A stretch of DNA of 64,000 nucleotides from Acinetobacter proteolyticus (GCF_000367945.1 NZ_KB849179.1:1615124-1679123); one strand, 5' to 3'. Numbered from the stretch's first letter, positions 16,719 through 26,971 are shown. The notes: generated by a model not told the origin, from the letters alone. Numbers and translations: made by a program.

Positions 16719-19223
16719 TTATTTTTTAAAGCGACGATAAGCTAATAATCCAAATAATCCAAATACAGAATAGAAACCGAAGCTACCACCACCGCTGCTC
16801 GCAGGACGAGTATCATCAGTTGTTGTTGCTGTACTAATGGTGCGCACTGTAGCTGAATTTGATGATACGCCATCAGCATCATAAACTTGGTAATTAAATG
16901 AGAAATTAAATGGGTTGAACGCATTTACTTCCTGAACATAAATATTTCCACCATAACAAGTTTCTTTTTCATCTGGTGCAGGACATGCACCTTGGCGATC
17001 CGCAGTAATATTTAAATCTCGTGTTGGTACATTAGTTAATCGAATTGGTAATTCAATCCCTTCTTCATTTTTCCAGAATTTAGCTTTATTTGGTTTTAAC
17101 TCTGGCCCTGTTCCACCAGTACCAGAATCACCATCATCATTAGCAAAAGTCAACAAATTCAAGCTTAATTTTTGCTTCTGTTGATATTTAAAGGTAATGG
17201 AAGTATCCGTTACTAAAGGCTTTATATTGGCGAAACTGGCTCGAATTAAACCCGATGATTTGACATTACTATCAGTTTTAGATTGTATTGTATACTTACA
17301 GAATGCATTATCACCTGCTTGTGTAATTACATCATCTTTGCGATAAATTATAATTTGTTGTAAATCATTACTCCATTCGCAGACTAAATTAGGATCAGGT
17401 GGTTGCTGAATATTTAATACAGTATTTTCTAACTGGCCAACCCCTAAAGTCTCTATATTTATATTATAATCATTCGTATTAAAAAATTGAATTTTATGAC
17501 TACCATCTGCTTGCTCAACTTCTTGTGGTAATGGAAGCTTATAGTTACTCAAATCCACATAAACTGCACGATACTTGAGATTCTTCTTCCTTCTTTCAAC
17601 ATCATTAAAACCATCTAATAAATTTTTATATTGTACTAGACGAGATTTATAATAAGTTAAAAAATCAGGATTATTTGGATTTTTGACCAAATTATCAAAG
17701 AAATCATATTGCTTCTGATAGCCTGCTATCATCTCACTAATAGATGTATTTGATGAGCTACTAATATCACCAGCAGTTAACTTCATTAGCTCTACAGAAC
17801 CAATATCACAGGTGTTAGTTGTTTCTGGATCATAAAACAAAACTAGAGTCGTACTGCGAGCTAAACCACGTTGATCTACCGTTTCACAGTTAATAGCACC
17901 AGTATTCACCAAGCTAATTTCTTTTTTATCATCCCCTTGTCCAACAGTAATCTTGTTAGTCTTTGGATAATATAGTGGAAAATAAGAAGTATATGCTGAT
18001 GGCTGCTGCAAAGGGCTTAATAGCTGTCTGATATCAGCAATTTCACTAATATCAAAATTTGTTTTATTATCTTTTAAAGAATCACTAGGAACATCACATT
18101 TATTATTTCCGGTTAAAGATAACGCATTTGATAGGATGCTTAGTTTAACATCTTTCTGATCTGTAGCATTTCCTAACAAATAACGGCATGCATAAGTATT
18201 ACTTCCACCATTATATGCAATGATATTAAAATTCAGTTTTTTCGTTCCTAATTTATCGTAAAGTAATGTTGTAAATCCTTGATTCTCGACAATTGTATTA
18301 TTCGATAAAGTTAGGGTGCTTGAATTACTTAAAATACTGGAAATATTATTTGAATCTCTACCAACTTTGGTATCACCCGTAAATTTAATTAAATTACCCG
18401 TTGAAGCATTTACAGCATTTTGAGCAATAGTATTAGTATTTAAGGTTATTGCAGGCTCACCACAAAATTCGAGCAAGCTACTTGAGTTTCCATCACCATT
18501 ACTTACCAAACTATTGCTATTAATATTAACTTCTCGTTTCGAGTAAACTGTATCATTAAAACAACTCATCGAAAGAACACTCCCTTTCGGTGAGCGGTTT
18601 CCTTGTAATAAACTTTGTGAAAGTGTTAATTTTGCAGAAGGACCAGCCAAGAAAATTGCTCCACCCTCTTTATCGGCTTGTGAGTCTAGAATTTGGGTAC
18701 TTTGTAAAATTACATCAGCACCAGCATAAATAGCTCCACCTCGATCTGTCGTTCGCCCACCTTTTAAAATCACATTACTCAAAGCTAATATTTTTGTACC
18801 TATTGTCGTATTAAAAATACGCGAGTTTTCTGCTTGAATCGTCGTTTTTAATGGTATTTCAGCAGGATATTGATTAACAATATCATTAATCAAAACATTT
18901 TTCTCTTGCCAATCTACAGGGCTTTCCCCCCAAATTGCCACGTTGACATTAGGGGTAAGCTCACTTTTCAATAAATATGTGCCAGCTTCTAATTGAATAA
19001 CTTTTTGAGTTGATGAAGAAGTATCTGTCACAAGACAACCACCATATGATTTTCTTGTTTCTGCAGTTTTTAAAGCCTCGCGTAATGAACAAGCATTTAA
19101 ATTTCCGCCATCTTCATCTTCAAATGTTGTAACTTTAATAGGTACATTACTTGATGTAGCAGCAAGTAAAGGCATTGCCGCTATAACCATAGTTGCCAAT
19201 AAAGCTTTTTTATAATTTTTCAT
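16719..19223 (-). CDS. CSLREA-domain secreted protein with GlyGly-CTERM tail (rhombotarget-like)
   Basis: An 834-residue exported protein. It has a signal peptide (MKNYKKALLATMVIAAMPLLAATS), then the CSLREA domain (DEDGGNLNACSLREALKTAE, about 35-54). A parallel beta-helix-like middle has many short Asn/Ser strands (SNVILKGGRTTDRGGAIYAG, LTLSQSLLQGN). The C-terminus is ASSGGGSFG, then a hydrophobic stretch, then RRFKK, the tripartite GlyGly-CTERM signal cut by rhombosortase. A central SVEL-type segment matches CSLREA proteins. It starts 14 bases after its paralogue, so the two are co-transcribed. No rhombosortase gene is in the window. Likely surface-exposed or secreted through type II; the function is unknown. 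Confidence 0.8.
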   Translation of the reverse strand: MKNYKKALLATMVIAAMPLLAATSSNVPIKVTTFEDEDGGNLNACSLREALKTAETRKSYGGCLVTDTSSSTQKVIQLEAGTYLLKSELTPNVNVAIWGESPVDWQEKNVLINDIVNQYPAEIPLKTTIQAENSRIFNTTIGTKILALSNVILKGGRTTDRGGAIYAGADVILQSTQILDSQADKEGGAIFLAGPSAKLTLSQSLLQGNRSPKGSVLSMSCFNDTVYSKREVNINSNSLVSNGDGNSSSLLEFCGEPAITLNTNTIAQNAVNASTGNLIKFTGDTKVGRDSNNISSILSNSSTLTLSNNTIVENQGFTTLLYDKLGTKKLNFNIIAYNGGSNTYACRYLLGNATDQKDVKLSILSNALSLTGNNKCDVPSDSLKDNKTNFDISEIADIRQLLSPLQQPSAYTSYFPLYYPKTNKITVGQGDDKKEISLVNTGAINCETVDQRGLARSTTLVLFYDPETTNTCDIGSVELMKLTAGDISSSSNTSISEMIAGYQKQYDFFDNLVKNPNNPDFLTYYKSRLVQYKNLLDGFNDVERRKKNLKYRAVYVDLSNYKLPLPQEVEQADGSHKIQFFNTNDYNINIETLGVGQLENTVLNIQQPPDPNLVCEWSNDLQQIIIYRKDDVITQAGDNAFCKYTIQSKTDSNVKSSGLIRASFANIKPLVTDTSITFKYQQKQKLSLNLLTFANDDGDSGTGGTGPELKPNKAKFWKNEEGIELPIRLTNVPTRDLNITADRQGACPAPDEKETCYGGNIYVQEVNAFNPFNFSFNYQVYDADGVSSNSATVRTISTATTTDDTRPASSGGGSFGFYSVFGLFGLLAYRRFKK

Positions 19224-19237
19224 CTCATCATCCCTGA

Positions 19238-21106
19238 TTATGATCTAACGCGACGTAATCTTACTAATCCTAACAATGCAAAAATTGCTCCGATACCTAG
19301 ACCACCACCACTTACATTTACTGTTTTACTTTCAAAATTATTTGGTGGGTCTTGAACAATTGTTGTTGGAATCGTAATGTAATAATTAGACACATCATTA
19401 AAACGAGTTGTTGTTGTCATTACTCGCAAATTAAACTTATCAGCTCCATGCCAATTACTATCTGGAGTATAGGTAATATTACCATTTTGATCTATGCTCA
19501 ACTTTCCCTTAGATGGTGTTTGAGTCTGTACTACTTCCAAACATCCAAATTGCCATTGTTGGCCATCCGAACGCTTACCTAATAAGCTTTCACAAGAGGT
19601 AGGATCAAGCAGTTCTCCATCCAATAAATTATCCGCAAGACTAAACTTTGCAATTTGCCCATATAAAATATCTTGCCCTGCAATTGGTACATCAGCACGA
19701 TCAACAACTAGCTCAATAGCACCCAAGTCACATAACTCATCATAACCACTGCGGCTTCTACCACGCTGATCAGTCCCTTCGCAACTTGCAAGTCCAATAC
19801 TAGTACCATCACTATAAATCCGCCCCTTGTTTACAATTAGTGAGTCAGATAATTGCTTATAAGATGTTAATAATCGCGGTTTGAAGAAACCCAACATTTG
19901 ATCTTTTGGCGTGTAATATGGACATAATAATCCATCAGCTGGAGGGGCATCACATATTCCCTCATCCTTCACACCACCTGCAATTAATTTATTGCTACCA
20001 ACAAGGAAATTAGGTCGTTCACTTGGAGTATTATGAATACAATCAGATGTCGTTAAATTACTTTGTACAACAGTTGCATCATCAGACGTACTCTTACAAT
20101 TTTCATCCTTATTCTCTACAATAATACTATTCGAAATATAAGAGCTTGGAGCTTCAGTTGTTATTGTTTCACCATTCTCAGTTGTTGTATATTTCCATTT
20201 TGGTGATTGTAAATACAGACCAGCTGCATTTTTAATCATAGTTACATTATTTAAAATCATACCTTCACGAATATTCGCAACATATCCGCCCATATTATGG
20301 AAAATTGTGCTATTTCTTAACCCTGCACTTCGATTTGCTAGTGCATTTCCTATTGTGGTGTCTGTAAAACCTGTTTGTGCGTAGAGCAATGCACCATTTA
20401 TACCTGCAGCCCCCTCATTATCTCGAATAACAACTTGAAACATCAAATAAAGTGGCATTTCACTATAAAGAACAGCTCCCTGATCAGCCTTATTATTATT
20501 CAATATACTATTACTAATTAATACTGTACCTGCTGTTTTATTTGAGCTCGATAATATACCAGCATTATAAATGGCACCGCCTCGATTAGCATTGCCATTA
20601 CTCAAACGAGAAAATTGAATCGTTAATGCTTCACGATTAAGAATTAAACCACCATCATTAATTTTAGAGGCTGAGCCTACTAGATTTAGCTCATTAAAAC
20701 TAACAGGGATCAAAGCACTTTCAACGCTGCCATCATCTACAACAAAAAGTCGGTCATTACCCACCATCTTAATGGTTGCATTATTCAAGCCCTTTTTATC
20801 GTCATTAAATGCATCACTACTTGCCGTACTGATAGTAGTTGCAGCCTTAATATTTAATGCCGAATTTAATTGATATACTTGGTCTCGCTTTAGAATAATG
20901 TTTGAACTCACATCCTTCGTTCCACACCCGTGGTAACCATTTTCAAATTCTTTTTGACTTCTTTTATTTAAAAACTCGACGGCTTCTCGTAATGAACAAA
21001 CGCCATCATCCTTATCTTCATCAACTAATGTTGTGACTTGAATATCCGCAGAATATGCATGTCCAGTAATCGCAAATAAAGCGCAGGCAAGCGTCCGTTT
21101 GAGCAT
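19238..21106 (-). CDS. rbtA: CSLREA-domain secreted protein with GlyGly-CTERM tail (rhombotarget A-like)
   Basis: A 622-residue protein with the same plan as the downstream gene: a signal peptide (MLKRTLACALFAITGHAYS), CSLREA motif (DEDKDDGVCSLREAVEFLN, about 32-50) and beta-helix-like middle (LSNGNANRGGAIYNAGIL). Then come the Asp/Cys-rich stretch (DQRGRSRSGYDELCDLGAIELV) and a tail with SGGG, a hydrophobic helix and RLRRVRS. The GlyGly-CTERM tail points to rhombosortase processing. The symbol rbtA is tentative because I cannot tell which paralogue is the named one. It is first of a two-gene unit with a 114-base upstream region. Confidence 0.78.
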   Translation of the reverse strand: MLKRTLACALFAITGHAYSADIQVTTLVDEDKDDGVCSLREAVEFLNKRSQKEFENGYHGCGTKDVSSNIILKRDQVYQLNSALNIKAATTISTASSDAFNDDKKGLNNATIKMVGNDRLFVVDDGSVESALIPVSFNELNLVGSASKINDGGLILNREALTIQFSRLSNGNANRGGAIYNAGILSSSNKTAGTVLISNSILNNNKADQGAVLYSEMPLYLMFQVVIRDNEGAAGINGALLYAQTGFTDTTIGNALANRSAGLRNSTIFHNMGGYVANIREGMILNNVTMIKNAAGLYLQSPKWKYTTTENGETITTEAPSSYISNSIIVENKDENCKSTSDDATVVQSNLTTSDCIHNTPSERPNFLVGSNKLIAGGVKDEGICDAPPADGLLCPYYTPKDQMLGFFKPRLLTSYKQLSDSLIVNKGRIYSDGTSIGLASCEGTDQRGRSRSGYDELCDLGAIELVVDRADVPIAGQDILYGQIAKFSLADNLLDGELLDPTSCESLLGKRSDGQQWQFGCLEVVQTQTPSKGKLSIDQNGNITYTPDSNWHGADKFNLRVMTTTTRFNDVSNYYITIPTTIVQDPPNNFESKTVNVSGGGLGIGAIFALLGLVRLRRVRS

Positions 21107-21220
21107 ACCAATCTCCTTCTATTTTTTCATTTTTCTTCGTATTACAAACTGAGTGTTTGCAACCACATTCCTTTGTGCGTACTTTGTCATAGCTCTCGAA
21201 ATTACTCAAGAAATTTTATG

Positions 21221-21919
21221 CTATTGACGATATTCATCAATTAAAGCGTAAATTTGCTTAAGCGTTGTATTTGAAAGCTTGGTTTTTTCGCCTTTCAGCA
21301 TTTTTTCAAGTTGAGCCAGTGTCTGTAATAAAATGGATGCCTGATGGGGTCCATTCATTAATAAATAATCCACGATTTGTTGATCAAAATGAATCCCTCG
21401 TCGAGTCATCACAGATTGAAGCAGTGCTTGTCGATCAATATAAGAACTCCCATTAGGTACTTTAACACTGACAGCCTGAGTCAACCTTGACTGTAAATCG
21501 GGTAATTCTAATTTTAATTCGATTGGCGCCACACGCGATGAAAAGACCAGTTGCCCTTCATGATTATTGATTAAATGAAATACTGCTTTCTGCCAATGTG
21601 GGATGCCACTGATCGCATCAATATCATCTAAAGCGACTAAATCATAGAACTCTAATGATGTAATCGCCTCAATCGGTGCATCTAATAATTCTAATAATGA
21701 AACTTTAATTGCTGGACGGCCTAACTCCAGATACGAATCACAGATCGCAGACAGTAAATGACTCTTACCAGTGCCCGCTCCCCCATAAACATAAAAACGG
21801 CTGACCAAACCCGCATGTAATTGCCGAACTGCATCAACCACAGGTCCCCATCCCGGTCCCGAAAAATCACTGATTCGAGCATCGAGTTGAGGTTCTATAT
21901 CCAGTTGTAGTTGACGCAT
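21221..21919 (-). CDS. hda: DnaA-related inactivator Hda
   Basis: A 232-residue AAA+ protein related to the DnaA ATPase domain. With the sliding clamp it stimulates DnaA-ATP hydrolysis to prevent over-initiation. The N-terminus MRQLQLDIEP resembles a clamp-binding motif (QL.LDI). Walker A GGAGTGKS is at 46-53, Walker B is VALDDIDAI, and the arginine-finger region is SRLTQAVSV. The C-terminal lid is present and there is no DnaA domain IV, as expected. It lies just downstream of the AI-2E family gene (20-base gap), a common gammaproteobacterial order with purMN. Confidence 0.93.
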   Translation of the reverse strand: MRQLQLDIEPQLDARISDFSGPGWGPVVDAVRQLHAGLVSRFYVYGGAGTGKSHLLSAICDSYLELGRPAIKVSLLELLDAPIEAITSLEFYDLVALDDIDAISGIPHWQKAVFHLINNHEGQLVFSSRVAPIELKLELPDLQSRLTQAVSVKVPNGSSYIDRQALLQSVMTRRGIHFDQQIVDYLLMNGPHQASILLQTLAQLEKMLKGEKTKLSNTTLKQIYALIDEYRQ

Positions 21920-21939
21920 ATACTTAATTTGTTCCTCAA

Positions 21940-23133
21940 TTACTTTAAGTCATTCGAGTGTGAAGTCTCTGTATCTTGAGAGTTTTTAATTTGAATATCA
22001 AGCTCTACATGGCCTGTTTCAACATTTATATGTTGAGTTTCACCTTCTACCAACACAACTTCGGTTGGTAATCCATATAGGCGACTCTTTTCGTAATTAT
22101 CCCGTGCATGTTTTAATAGCACCACAATCACAGCAGCCACGGGTAAGGCTATTAGCATGCCAAGAAAGCCACCCAATTGTGCACCAGCTAAGACAGCAAA
22201 AACCACTGCGACTGGAGACAAACCGATTTTGTCACCTAATAAGAATGGCTGAAGAATATAACCTTCGACCATTTGCCCAATCATAAATACAACACCGACG
22301 AGAAGCAGTTGTGTCCAATCCAATCCAAACTGAAACAGGGTAGCAATCACTGCAGCAATAATACCAACACCAAAACCCAAATAAGGAATAATGCTTGCTA
22401 AACCAGCAATCATCCCAATAATCAGACCGACTTCAAGGCCAATCAGTTGTAGACCAACAGCATAGACAATTCCTAATAAAAGCATAACGAGGAATTGACC
22501 TTTCACGAAAGCGCCTAATACGCTATGGCATTCACGAACAATGGTTAAAGTTGAAGCTTCATAAGGACGTGGAATTAAACGTCTCAAGCTTTGTAGCATT
22601 CGCTCCCAATCCAACAAAAAGTAGAAAGAGATAATCGGAATAAGGATCACTACTCCACCAATTTGGATGAAATTCAAGCCAGATTGAGCAACCCTTAATG
22701 CCATGGTTTGAATACTATCGGCGCTGTAATTGGTCTGGATATAATCCATTACTGCTTTGGAAATCTGCTCAGTATCGATTTCCATTGGCACTACGTTAAA
22801 GGTATGTGATACCCAGGGTAAGAAGGTCGCATTAATCCAATGAATTCCAGCAGGAATACTATCCCGCGCATACATCAATTGTTTCCAAATCAGCGGTACC
22901 AGAAACCATAAAACCATAGTTAAAGTCACACCAATACCAATAAATACGATACTGATTGCTAACCAACGCGGTAATTTGATTCTGACAAGAACATCCACAA
23001 GCGGACTGAATAAGTAGGCAATAAAAAAAGCACCCACAAAAGGAATCACAATGGGCTTGAGTAGATAGAGCACCCAGAGAAATAATGCGAGCCCAGCGAG
23101 GATAAAGATACGACGTAGTACCTGATCTTGCAT
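21940..23133 (-). CDS. AI-2E/PerM-family membrane transporter
   Basis: A 397-residue polytopic inner-membrane protein of the AI-2E transporter (PerM/YhhT) family. About eight hydrophobic segments are visible, beginning with IFILAGLALFLWVLYLL and PIVIPFVGAFFIAYLF. The family-typical GLEVGLIIGMIAGLASIIPYLG block lies near 230-252. The hydrophilic tail (about 345-397) is Glu/His/Asp-rich. The substrate is uncertain, since members include Na+/H+ antiporters as well as proposed AI-2 exporters. It is divergent from purM. Confidence 0.88.
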   Translation of the reverse strand: MQDQVLRRIFILAGLALFLWVLYLLKPIVIPFVGAFFIAYLFSPLVDVLVRIKLPRWLAISIVFIGIGVTLTMVLWFLVPLIWKQLMYARDSIPAGIHWINATFLPWVSHTFNVVPMEIDTEQISKAVMDYIQTNYSADSIQTMALRVAQSGLNFIQIGGVVILIPIISFYFLLDWERMLQSLRRLIPRPYEASTLTIVRECHSVLGAFVKGQFLVMLLLGIVYAVGLQLIGLEVGLIIGMIAGLASIIPYLGFGVGIIAAVIATLFQFGLDWTQLLLVGVVFMIGQMVEGYILQPFLLGDKIGLSPVAVVFAVLAGAQLGGFLGMLIALPVAAVIVVLLKHARDNYEKSRLYGLPTEVVLVEGETQHINVETGHVELDIQIKNSQDTETSHSNDLK

Positions 23134-23235
23134 AAAATCTAGCCTTTTTTCGTGTAATCGTTATAAATGAAAAAAAATTTAATTAAAGATAGCATTTTCG
23201 AGCATAAATAACATAAGAGTTTCGTATATTCAGGT

Positions 23236-23241
23236 TATAAT
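23236..23241 (+). promoter_or_regulatory. Candidate -10 box upstream of purM
   Basis: A perfect TATAAT 26 bases before the purM ATG. No good -35 match is seen at 17 bases, so the call is weak. Confidence 0.35.
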
Positions 23242-23266
23242 CTGCCGCCACTGCGGAGACTTCACT

Positions 23267-24337
23267 ATGAGCAACTCAACTTCTACCCCAAATACTGGTT
23301 TAAGCTATAAAGATGCTGGCGTCGACATTGAAGCGGGAGACGCATTGGTCGATCGTATCAAATCTGTCGCTAAACGTACCACTCGTCCTGAAGTAATGGG
23401 CGGTCTTGGTGGTTTCGGTGCTTTATGCAAAATTCCAAAAGGTTATGAAGAACCTGTATTGGTATCTGGAACAGACGGTGTAGGTACTAAATTACGTTTA
23501 GCACTAAACCTCAATCGTCACGACACTATTGGTCAAGATCTCGTTGCAATGTGTGTAAACGACTTACTTGTTTGTGGTGCCGAACCATTATTCTTCCTCG
23601 ACTATTATGCAACTGGTCATTTAAATGTTGATGTAGCAGCAGATGTAGTAACAGGTATTGGTAAAGGTTGTGAACTTGCTGGTTGTGCATTGGTCGGTGG
23701 AGAAACTGCTGAAATGCCAGGCATGTATGAAGGTGAAGATTACGATCTTGCTGGTTTTGCTGTAGGTGTTGTAGAACACAGCAAAATTATTGATGGAACT
23801 AAAGTGAAGTCTGGTGACGTACTTTTGGGTGTAGCATCAAGTGGCGCACACTCTAATGGTTACTCATTGTTACGTAAAATTTTAGATGTTAAGAATGTAG
23901 ACTTAACTCAAATTATTGATGGTCGTCCACTTGCTGACGTGGCGATGGAACCAACACGTATCTATGTAAAACCAGTCCTTGAGCTTTGCAAACAAGTTGA
24001 TGTTCATGCAATGGCACATATCACTGGCGGTGGTTTACCGGGTAACTTACCACGTGTACTTCCAAATGGTGCACAAGCGGTCATTGATGAATCAAGCTGG
24101 GAATGGTCTGAATTATTCCAGTTGTTACAACGTGAAGGCAATGTAGAACGCTTTGAAATGTACCGCACATTTAACTGTGGCGTAGGTATGGTGATTGCAG
24201 TTGATGCAAGTGAAGCCGACAAAGCGATTGATCTATTAAATGCTCAAGGCGAAAAAGCATGGAAAATTGGTTATATCCAAGAAAATGCTGAATCAGTTGA
24301 AGGCGCTGACGAAAAAATTCGCGTGATCTTTGCATAA
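23267..24337 (+). CDS. purM: Phosphoribosylformylglycinamidine cyclo-ligase (AIR synthetase)
   Basis: Closes FGAM to AIR with ATP, the fifth purine step; PurL, whose gene starts at 2280, makes its substrate. It has 356 residues. The PurM signature is visible: [43 protein letters not shown] and the glycine-rich [14 protein letters not shown]. The C-terminal [16 protein letters not shown] is intact. CGGAG lies 10 bases upstream of the ATG. The stop overlaps the purN start by one base. Confidence 0.98.
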   Translation: MSNSTSTPNTGLSYKDAGVDIEAGDALVDRIKSVAKRTTRPEVMGGLGGFGALCKIPKGYEEPVLVSGTDGVGTKLRLALNLNRHDTIGQDLVAMCVNDLLVCGAEPLFFLDYYATGHLNVDVAADVVTGIGKGCELAGCALVGGETAEMPGMYEGEDYDLAGFAVGVVEHSKIIDGTKVKSGDVLLGVASSGAHSNGYSLLRKILDVKNVDLTQIIDGRPLADVAMEPTRIYVKPVLELCKQVDVHAMAHITGGGLPGNLPRVLPNGAQAVIDESSWEWSELFQLLQREGNVERFEMYRTFNCGVGMVIAVDASEADKAIDLLNAQGEKAWKIGYIQENAESVEGADEKIRVIFA

Positions 24338-24963
24338 TGAGAATTGCTGTCCTTGTCTCTGGCAACGGTAGCAACTTACAGGCCCTGATAGATGCAAATC
24401 TGTCAGGGCAAATCATTGGTGTCCTCTCAAATAAAGCTGATGCATACGCATTGCAGCGCGCTGAGAAAGCCAATATTGCGACCGCTGTTATTTCACATAA
24501 AGATTATCCAAATCGCGAAAGCTTCGATGAAGCCATGCATCAACAATTATTGACATGGCAAGTTGATCTGGTGATTCTCGCTGGTTTTATGCGGATTTTA
24601 ACTCCAAACTTTGTCAGTCAATGGCAAGGTAAAATGTTAAATATCCACCCTTCTCTGCTGCCTTTTTATAAAGGCGTTAATACACATCAACGTGTATTAA
24701 ATACCGGAGATCGTTTGCATGGCTGTACAGTTCATTTTGTCACAGCTGAGCTCGATGCGGGACAAAGTATCGCACAATCAGCAATCCAAGTCGGTTTACG
24801 CGATACCGTAGAAAGCCTGGCACAACGTGTGCATGAGCTTGAGCATTTCATTTATCCTCAAGTCGCGCAATGGTTTTGTACAGGTCAACTGAGCTGGCAA
24901 AATGGTCAAGCCTATTTTAATCAGAAGCCCTTAGAACGACCGATTCAATTTGCTCAGTTTTAA
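24337..24963 (+). CDS. purN: Phosphoribosylglycinamide formyltransferase (GART)
   Basis: Transfers formyl from 10-formyl-THF to GAR, the third purine step. It has 208 residues. The phosphate-binding GNGSNLQAL (about 9-17) and catalytic NIHPSLLPFYKG with the conserved Asn/His are present, as is the catalytic Asp in DAGQSIAQ. It is coupled to purM by the TAATG overlap and followed by a strong terminator. Confidence 0.97.
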   Translation: MRIAVLVSGNGSNLQALIDANLSGQIIGVLSNKADAYALQRAEKANIATAVISHKDYPNRESFDEAMHQQLLTWQVDLVILAGFMRILTPNFVSQWQGKMLNIHPSLLPFYKGVNTHQRVLNTGDRLHGCTVHFVTAELDAGQSIAQSAIQVGLRDTVESLAQRVHELEHFIYPQVAQWFCTGQLSWQNGQAYFNQKPLERPIQFAQF

Positions 24964-24967
24964 AAAT

Positions 24968-24993
24968 AAAAACACATCTTCGGATGTGTTTTT
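24968..24993 (+). terminator. Bidirectional terminator after purN
   Basis: Eleven-base arms AAAAACACATC/GATGTGTTTTT with a TTCG tetraloop. It sits between purN and the convergent hydrolase gene. Confidence 0.92.
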
Positions 24994-24999
24994 ATTAGC

Positions 25000-25791
25000 T
25001 CAAATTACTAAGCTTTTTATTTTCTCAACCGTTTCCACTGGATGTTCCAAGGGGAACATATGCCCACCATTCAGAACAGAAAAAGGAATACCTAATTTCT
25101 TTTTCGCCACTTGCGGAAACTTTTCTTTTAAGAAAATACTCTCTTGCCCCACAACCAAATGTACAGGAACAGGAGGTTTCGGCATGGGTAACCACCACAT
25201 CGACGGTGTGGTTCTAAACATAGCCACTTCATCATCTTTAGCAATGGTCAGTGTGACACCGCCGTTTTGTGGATCATCTGTCAGTGCATAGTCGATATAA
25301 GCTTGAAAGCAATCTGGATCAAAGTGCTGATAAAAACCTCTCGAACCTAACAACTCAGCAGCTTGCTCACGCGACTCCCAATGATCACGACGACGTACCG
25401 ACAAGCCAGCTGGGGTGATTTTATCCACCAGTTTAGGCTTAAAGATTTTAGCAAGATGAAAAACAAAAGATGCTTTACCAATAATAAGTGGTGGATCAAG
25501 CATGATGACTTGTGAAAACAACTCCGGACGACGATAAGCCGCCATCAGTGTCAAAACTGAACCCAAAGAATGTCCCAAGCCAATCACTTTACGCCCTTGG
25601 GCTTGCTGCACAATGCTATCAATAATTTGATCAACCAAATGAGCCCAGCCATGGGTAATTGGATAGCGTTTATCGTTTCCAATTTCTGCCACATAAATAA
25701 TGTCGTATTGATCTTTTAATTGATCAAACAGCTTTTGATAAACTTTAGATGGAACACCATTGGCATGGGCAAAATGAATCAAAGGTTTCAT
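25000..25791 (-). CDS. Alpha/beta-hydrolase
   Basis: A 263-residue alpha/beta-hydrolase fold protein. The nucleophile elbow GHSLGS (around residue 90) gives the catalytic Ser. The oxyanion region is FAHANGVPSK near the N-terminus. A late Asp (DPQNG) and the final His in LNGGHMFPLEHP complete a plausible triad. There is no signal peptide, so it is probably cytoplasmic. ATG 25791 is preferred over GTG 25812. The substrate is unknown. It stands alone between purN and sppA. Confidence 0.85.
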   Translation of the reverse strand: MKPLIHFAHANGVPSKVYQKLFDQLKDQYDIIYVAEIGNDKRYPITHGWAHLVDQIIDSIVQQAQGRKVIGLGHSLGSVLTLMAAYRRPELFSQVIMLDPPLIIGKASFVFHLAKIFKPKLVDKITPAGLSVRRRDHWESREQAAELLGSRGFYQHFDPDCFQAYIDYALTDDPQNGGVTLTIAKDDEVAMFRTTPSMWWLPMPKPPVPVHLVVGQESIFLKEKFPQVAKKKLGIPFSVLNGGHMFPLEHPVETVEKIKSLVI

Positions 25792-25884
25792 AAGCTTGTC
25801 TTTTATTTTCACTGATTGGTCAATTATCCTGCTCTACATATGTATTGCAAATTAAAAGGATAACTGTCCAGTTATTTTAGGATA

Positions 25885-25910
25885 AAAAAGGCTGTGATAT
25901 ACACAGCCTC
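25885..25910 (-). terminator. sppA terminator
   Basis: AGGCTGTG/CACAGCCT stem with a T run on the minus-strand side, 38 bases after the sppA stop. Confidence 0.85.
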
Positions 25911-25948
25911 ATTAAAATCAACGTAGTGCTTTGATCAAAGCATAGATA

Positions 25949-26971
25949 TTATTGTATTTTCGCGTTTTGCTGAGTTTCTAGCTGTGCTGCAAGCGAACTA
26001 CTAATACCTGCACCAAGCTGCGCGCCCATACGTCCTAGAATTGATTCTAACGGATTACGTTGAACGGTATAATCCACTTTTTGCTCAATCTTCAGATCAC
26101 GCATCAATGTGGTCAAACTACCACTACGGTCAGCAACACCTAAAGCAACAGCCTGTTCACCTGTCCAGAAAAGACCTGAGAAAATAGCAGGATCATTCGA
26201 CTTCAAACGTTTACCACGACCTTCTTTAACTGCATTAATAAAATGAGTATGCACATTATCAAGCACCGACTGCACATGTTGTTTCTGTGCTGGGTCAAGT
26301 GGTTTGGTCATACTTAAAATGTCTTTATTACTACCTGCAGTCAAGGTTCGGTCTTCGATACCCAGTTTTTGTGCTAAGCCACTTAGACCGTAATTCGGCA
26401 TGATCACACCGATTGAACCGACGAGACTTGATGGGTTGACAATAATTTCGTCTGCCGCAGAAGCAATATAGTACGCACCCGATGCACCCATATCCCCAAT
26501 CACAGCATAGACTTTTTTATCCGGATGCTGTTTTTTCAGGTAACGAATCTCTTGCCAGATTTCATCCGACTGTACTGGCGAACCACCAGGTGAATTAATG
26601 TTCAAAGCAATGGCCTTACTTCCACTCGCCTCAAATGCACGTTTTAATGCTTTGTTGGTATCTTCACTATTCACTGTAGACTGACCCGCAGATGAATCGA
26701 TGGTTCCCATAATATCAATAACAGCCAAGTGATTGCTGCTGATGCTGGTGGTCGCTTTATCTGATGACGAGGTACAACTCTTGGTCATTGCTAAGAGTAC
26801 GATTAACAAATATGCAAAGCCTAGACATTTAAAAAAGATGCCCCAACGACGGCTACGACGTTGCTCTTCCACGGAAGCAAGAACAGCTTTTTCTAAAATT
26901 TGCCATTCTTTGCCTGTCACATTATTACTATTTGTAGATTCATTTTGTGGTTTTGGTGGCCAATCGGACAT
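25949..26971 (-). CDS. sppA: Signal peptide peptidase, S49 family (SppA-like)
   Basis: A 340-residue membrane-anchored serine protease that degrades cleaved signal peptides. A membrane helix lies near 45-62 (GIFFKCLGFAYLLIVLLAM). The catalytic Ser is in GDMGASGAYYIASAAD and the likely general-base Lys in GSNKDILSM, as in short (36 kDa) SppA enzymes. NSPGGSPVQSDEI is the conserved oxyanion stretch. ATG 26971 is chosen; the extra five codons upstream begin with TTG. The gene is divergent from the acyltransferase gene. Confidence 0.9.
   Translation of the reverse strand: MSDWPPKPQNESTNSNNVTGKEWQILEKAVLASVEEQRRSRRWGIFFKCLGFAYLLIVLLAMTKSCTSSSDKATTSISSNHLAVIDIMGTIDSSAGQSTVNSEDTNKALKRAFEASGSKAIALNINSPGGSPVQSDEIWQEIRYLKKQHPDKKVYAVIGDMGASGAYYIASAADEIIVNPSSLVGSIGVIMPNYGLSGLAQKLGIEDRTLTAGSNKDILSMTKPLDPAQKQHVQSVLDNVHTHFINAVKEGRGKRLKSNDPAIFSGLFWTGEQAVALGVADRSGSLTTLMRDLKIEQKVDYTVQRNPLESILGRMGAQLGAGISSSLAAQLETQQNAKIQ

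Noticed and set aside
21021..21209. 62-codon Cys-rich frame upstream of the CSLREA gene
   Set aside because: It overlaps the signal-peptide region of the CSLREA gene in another frame and has no site.
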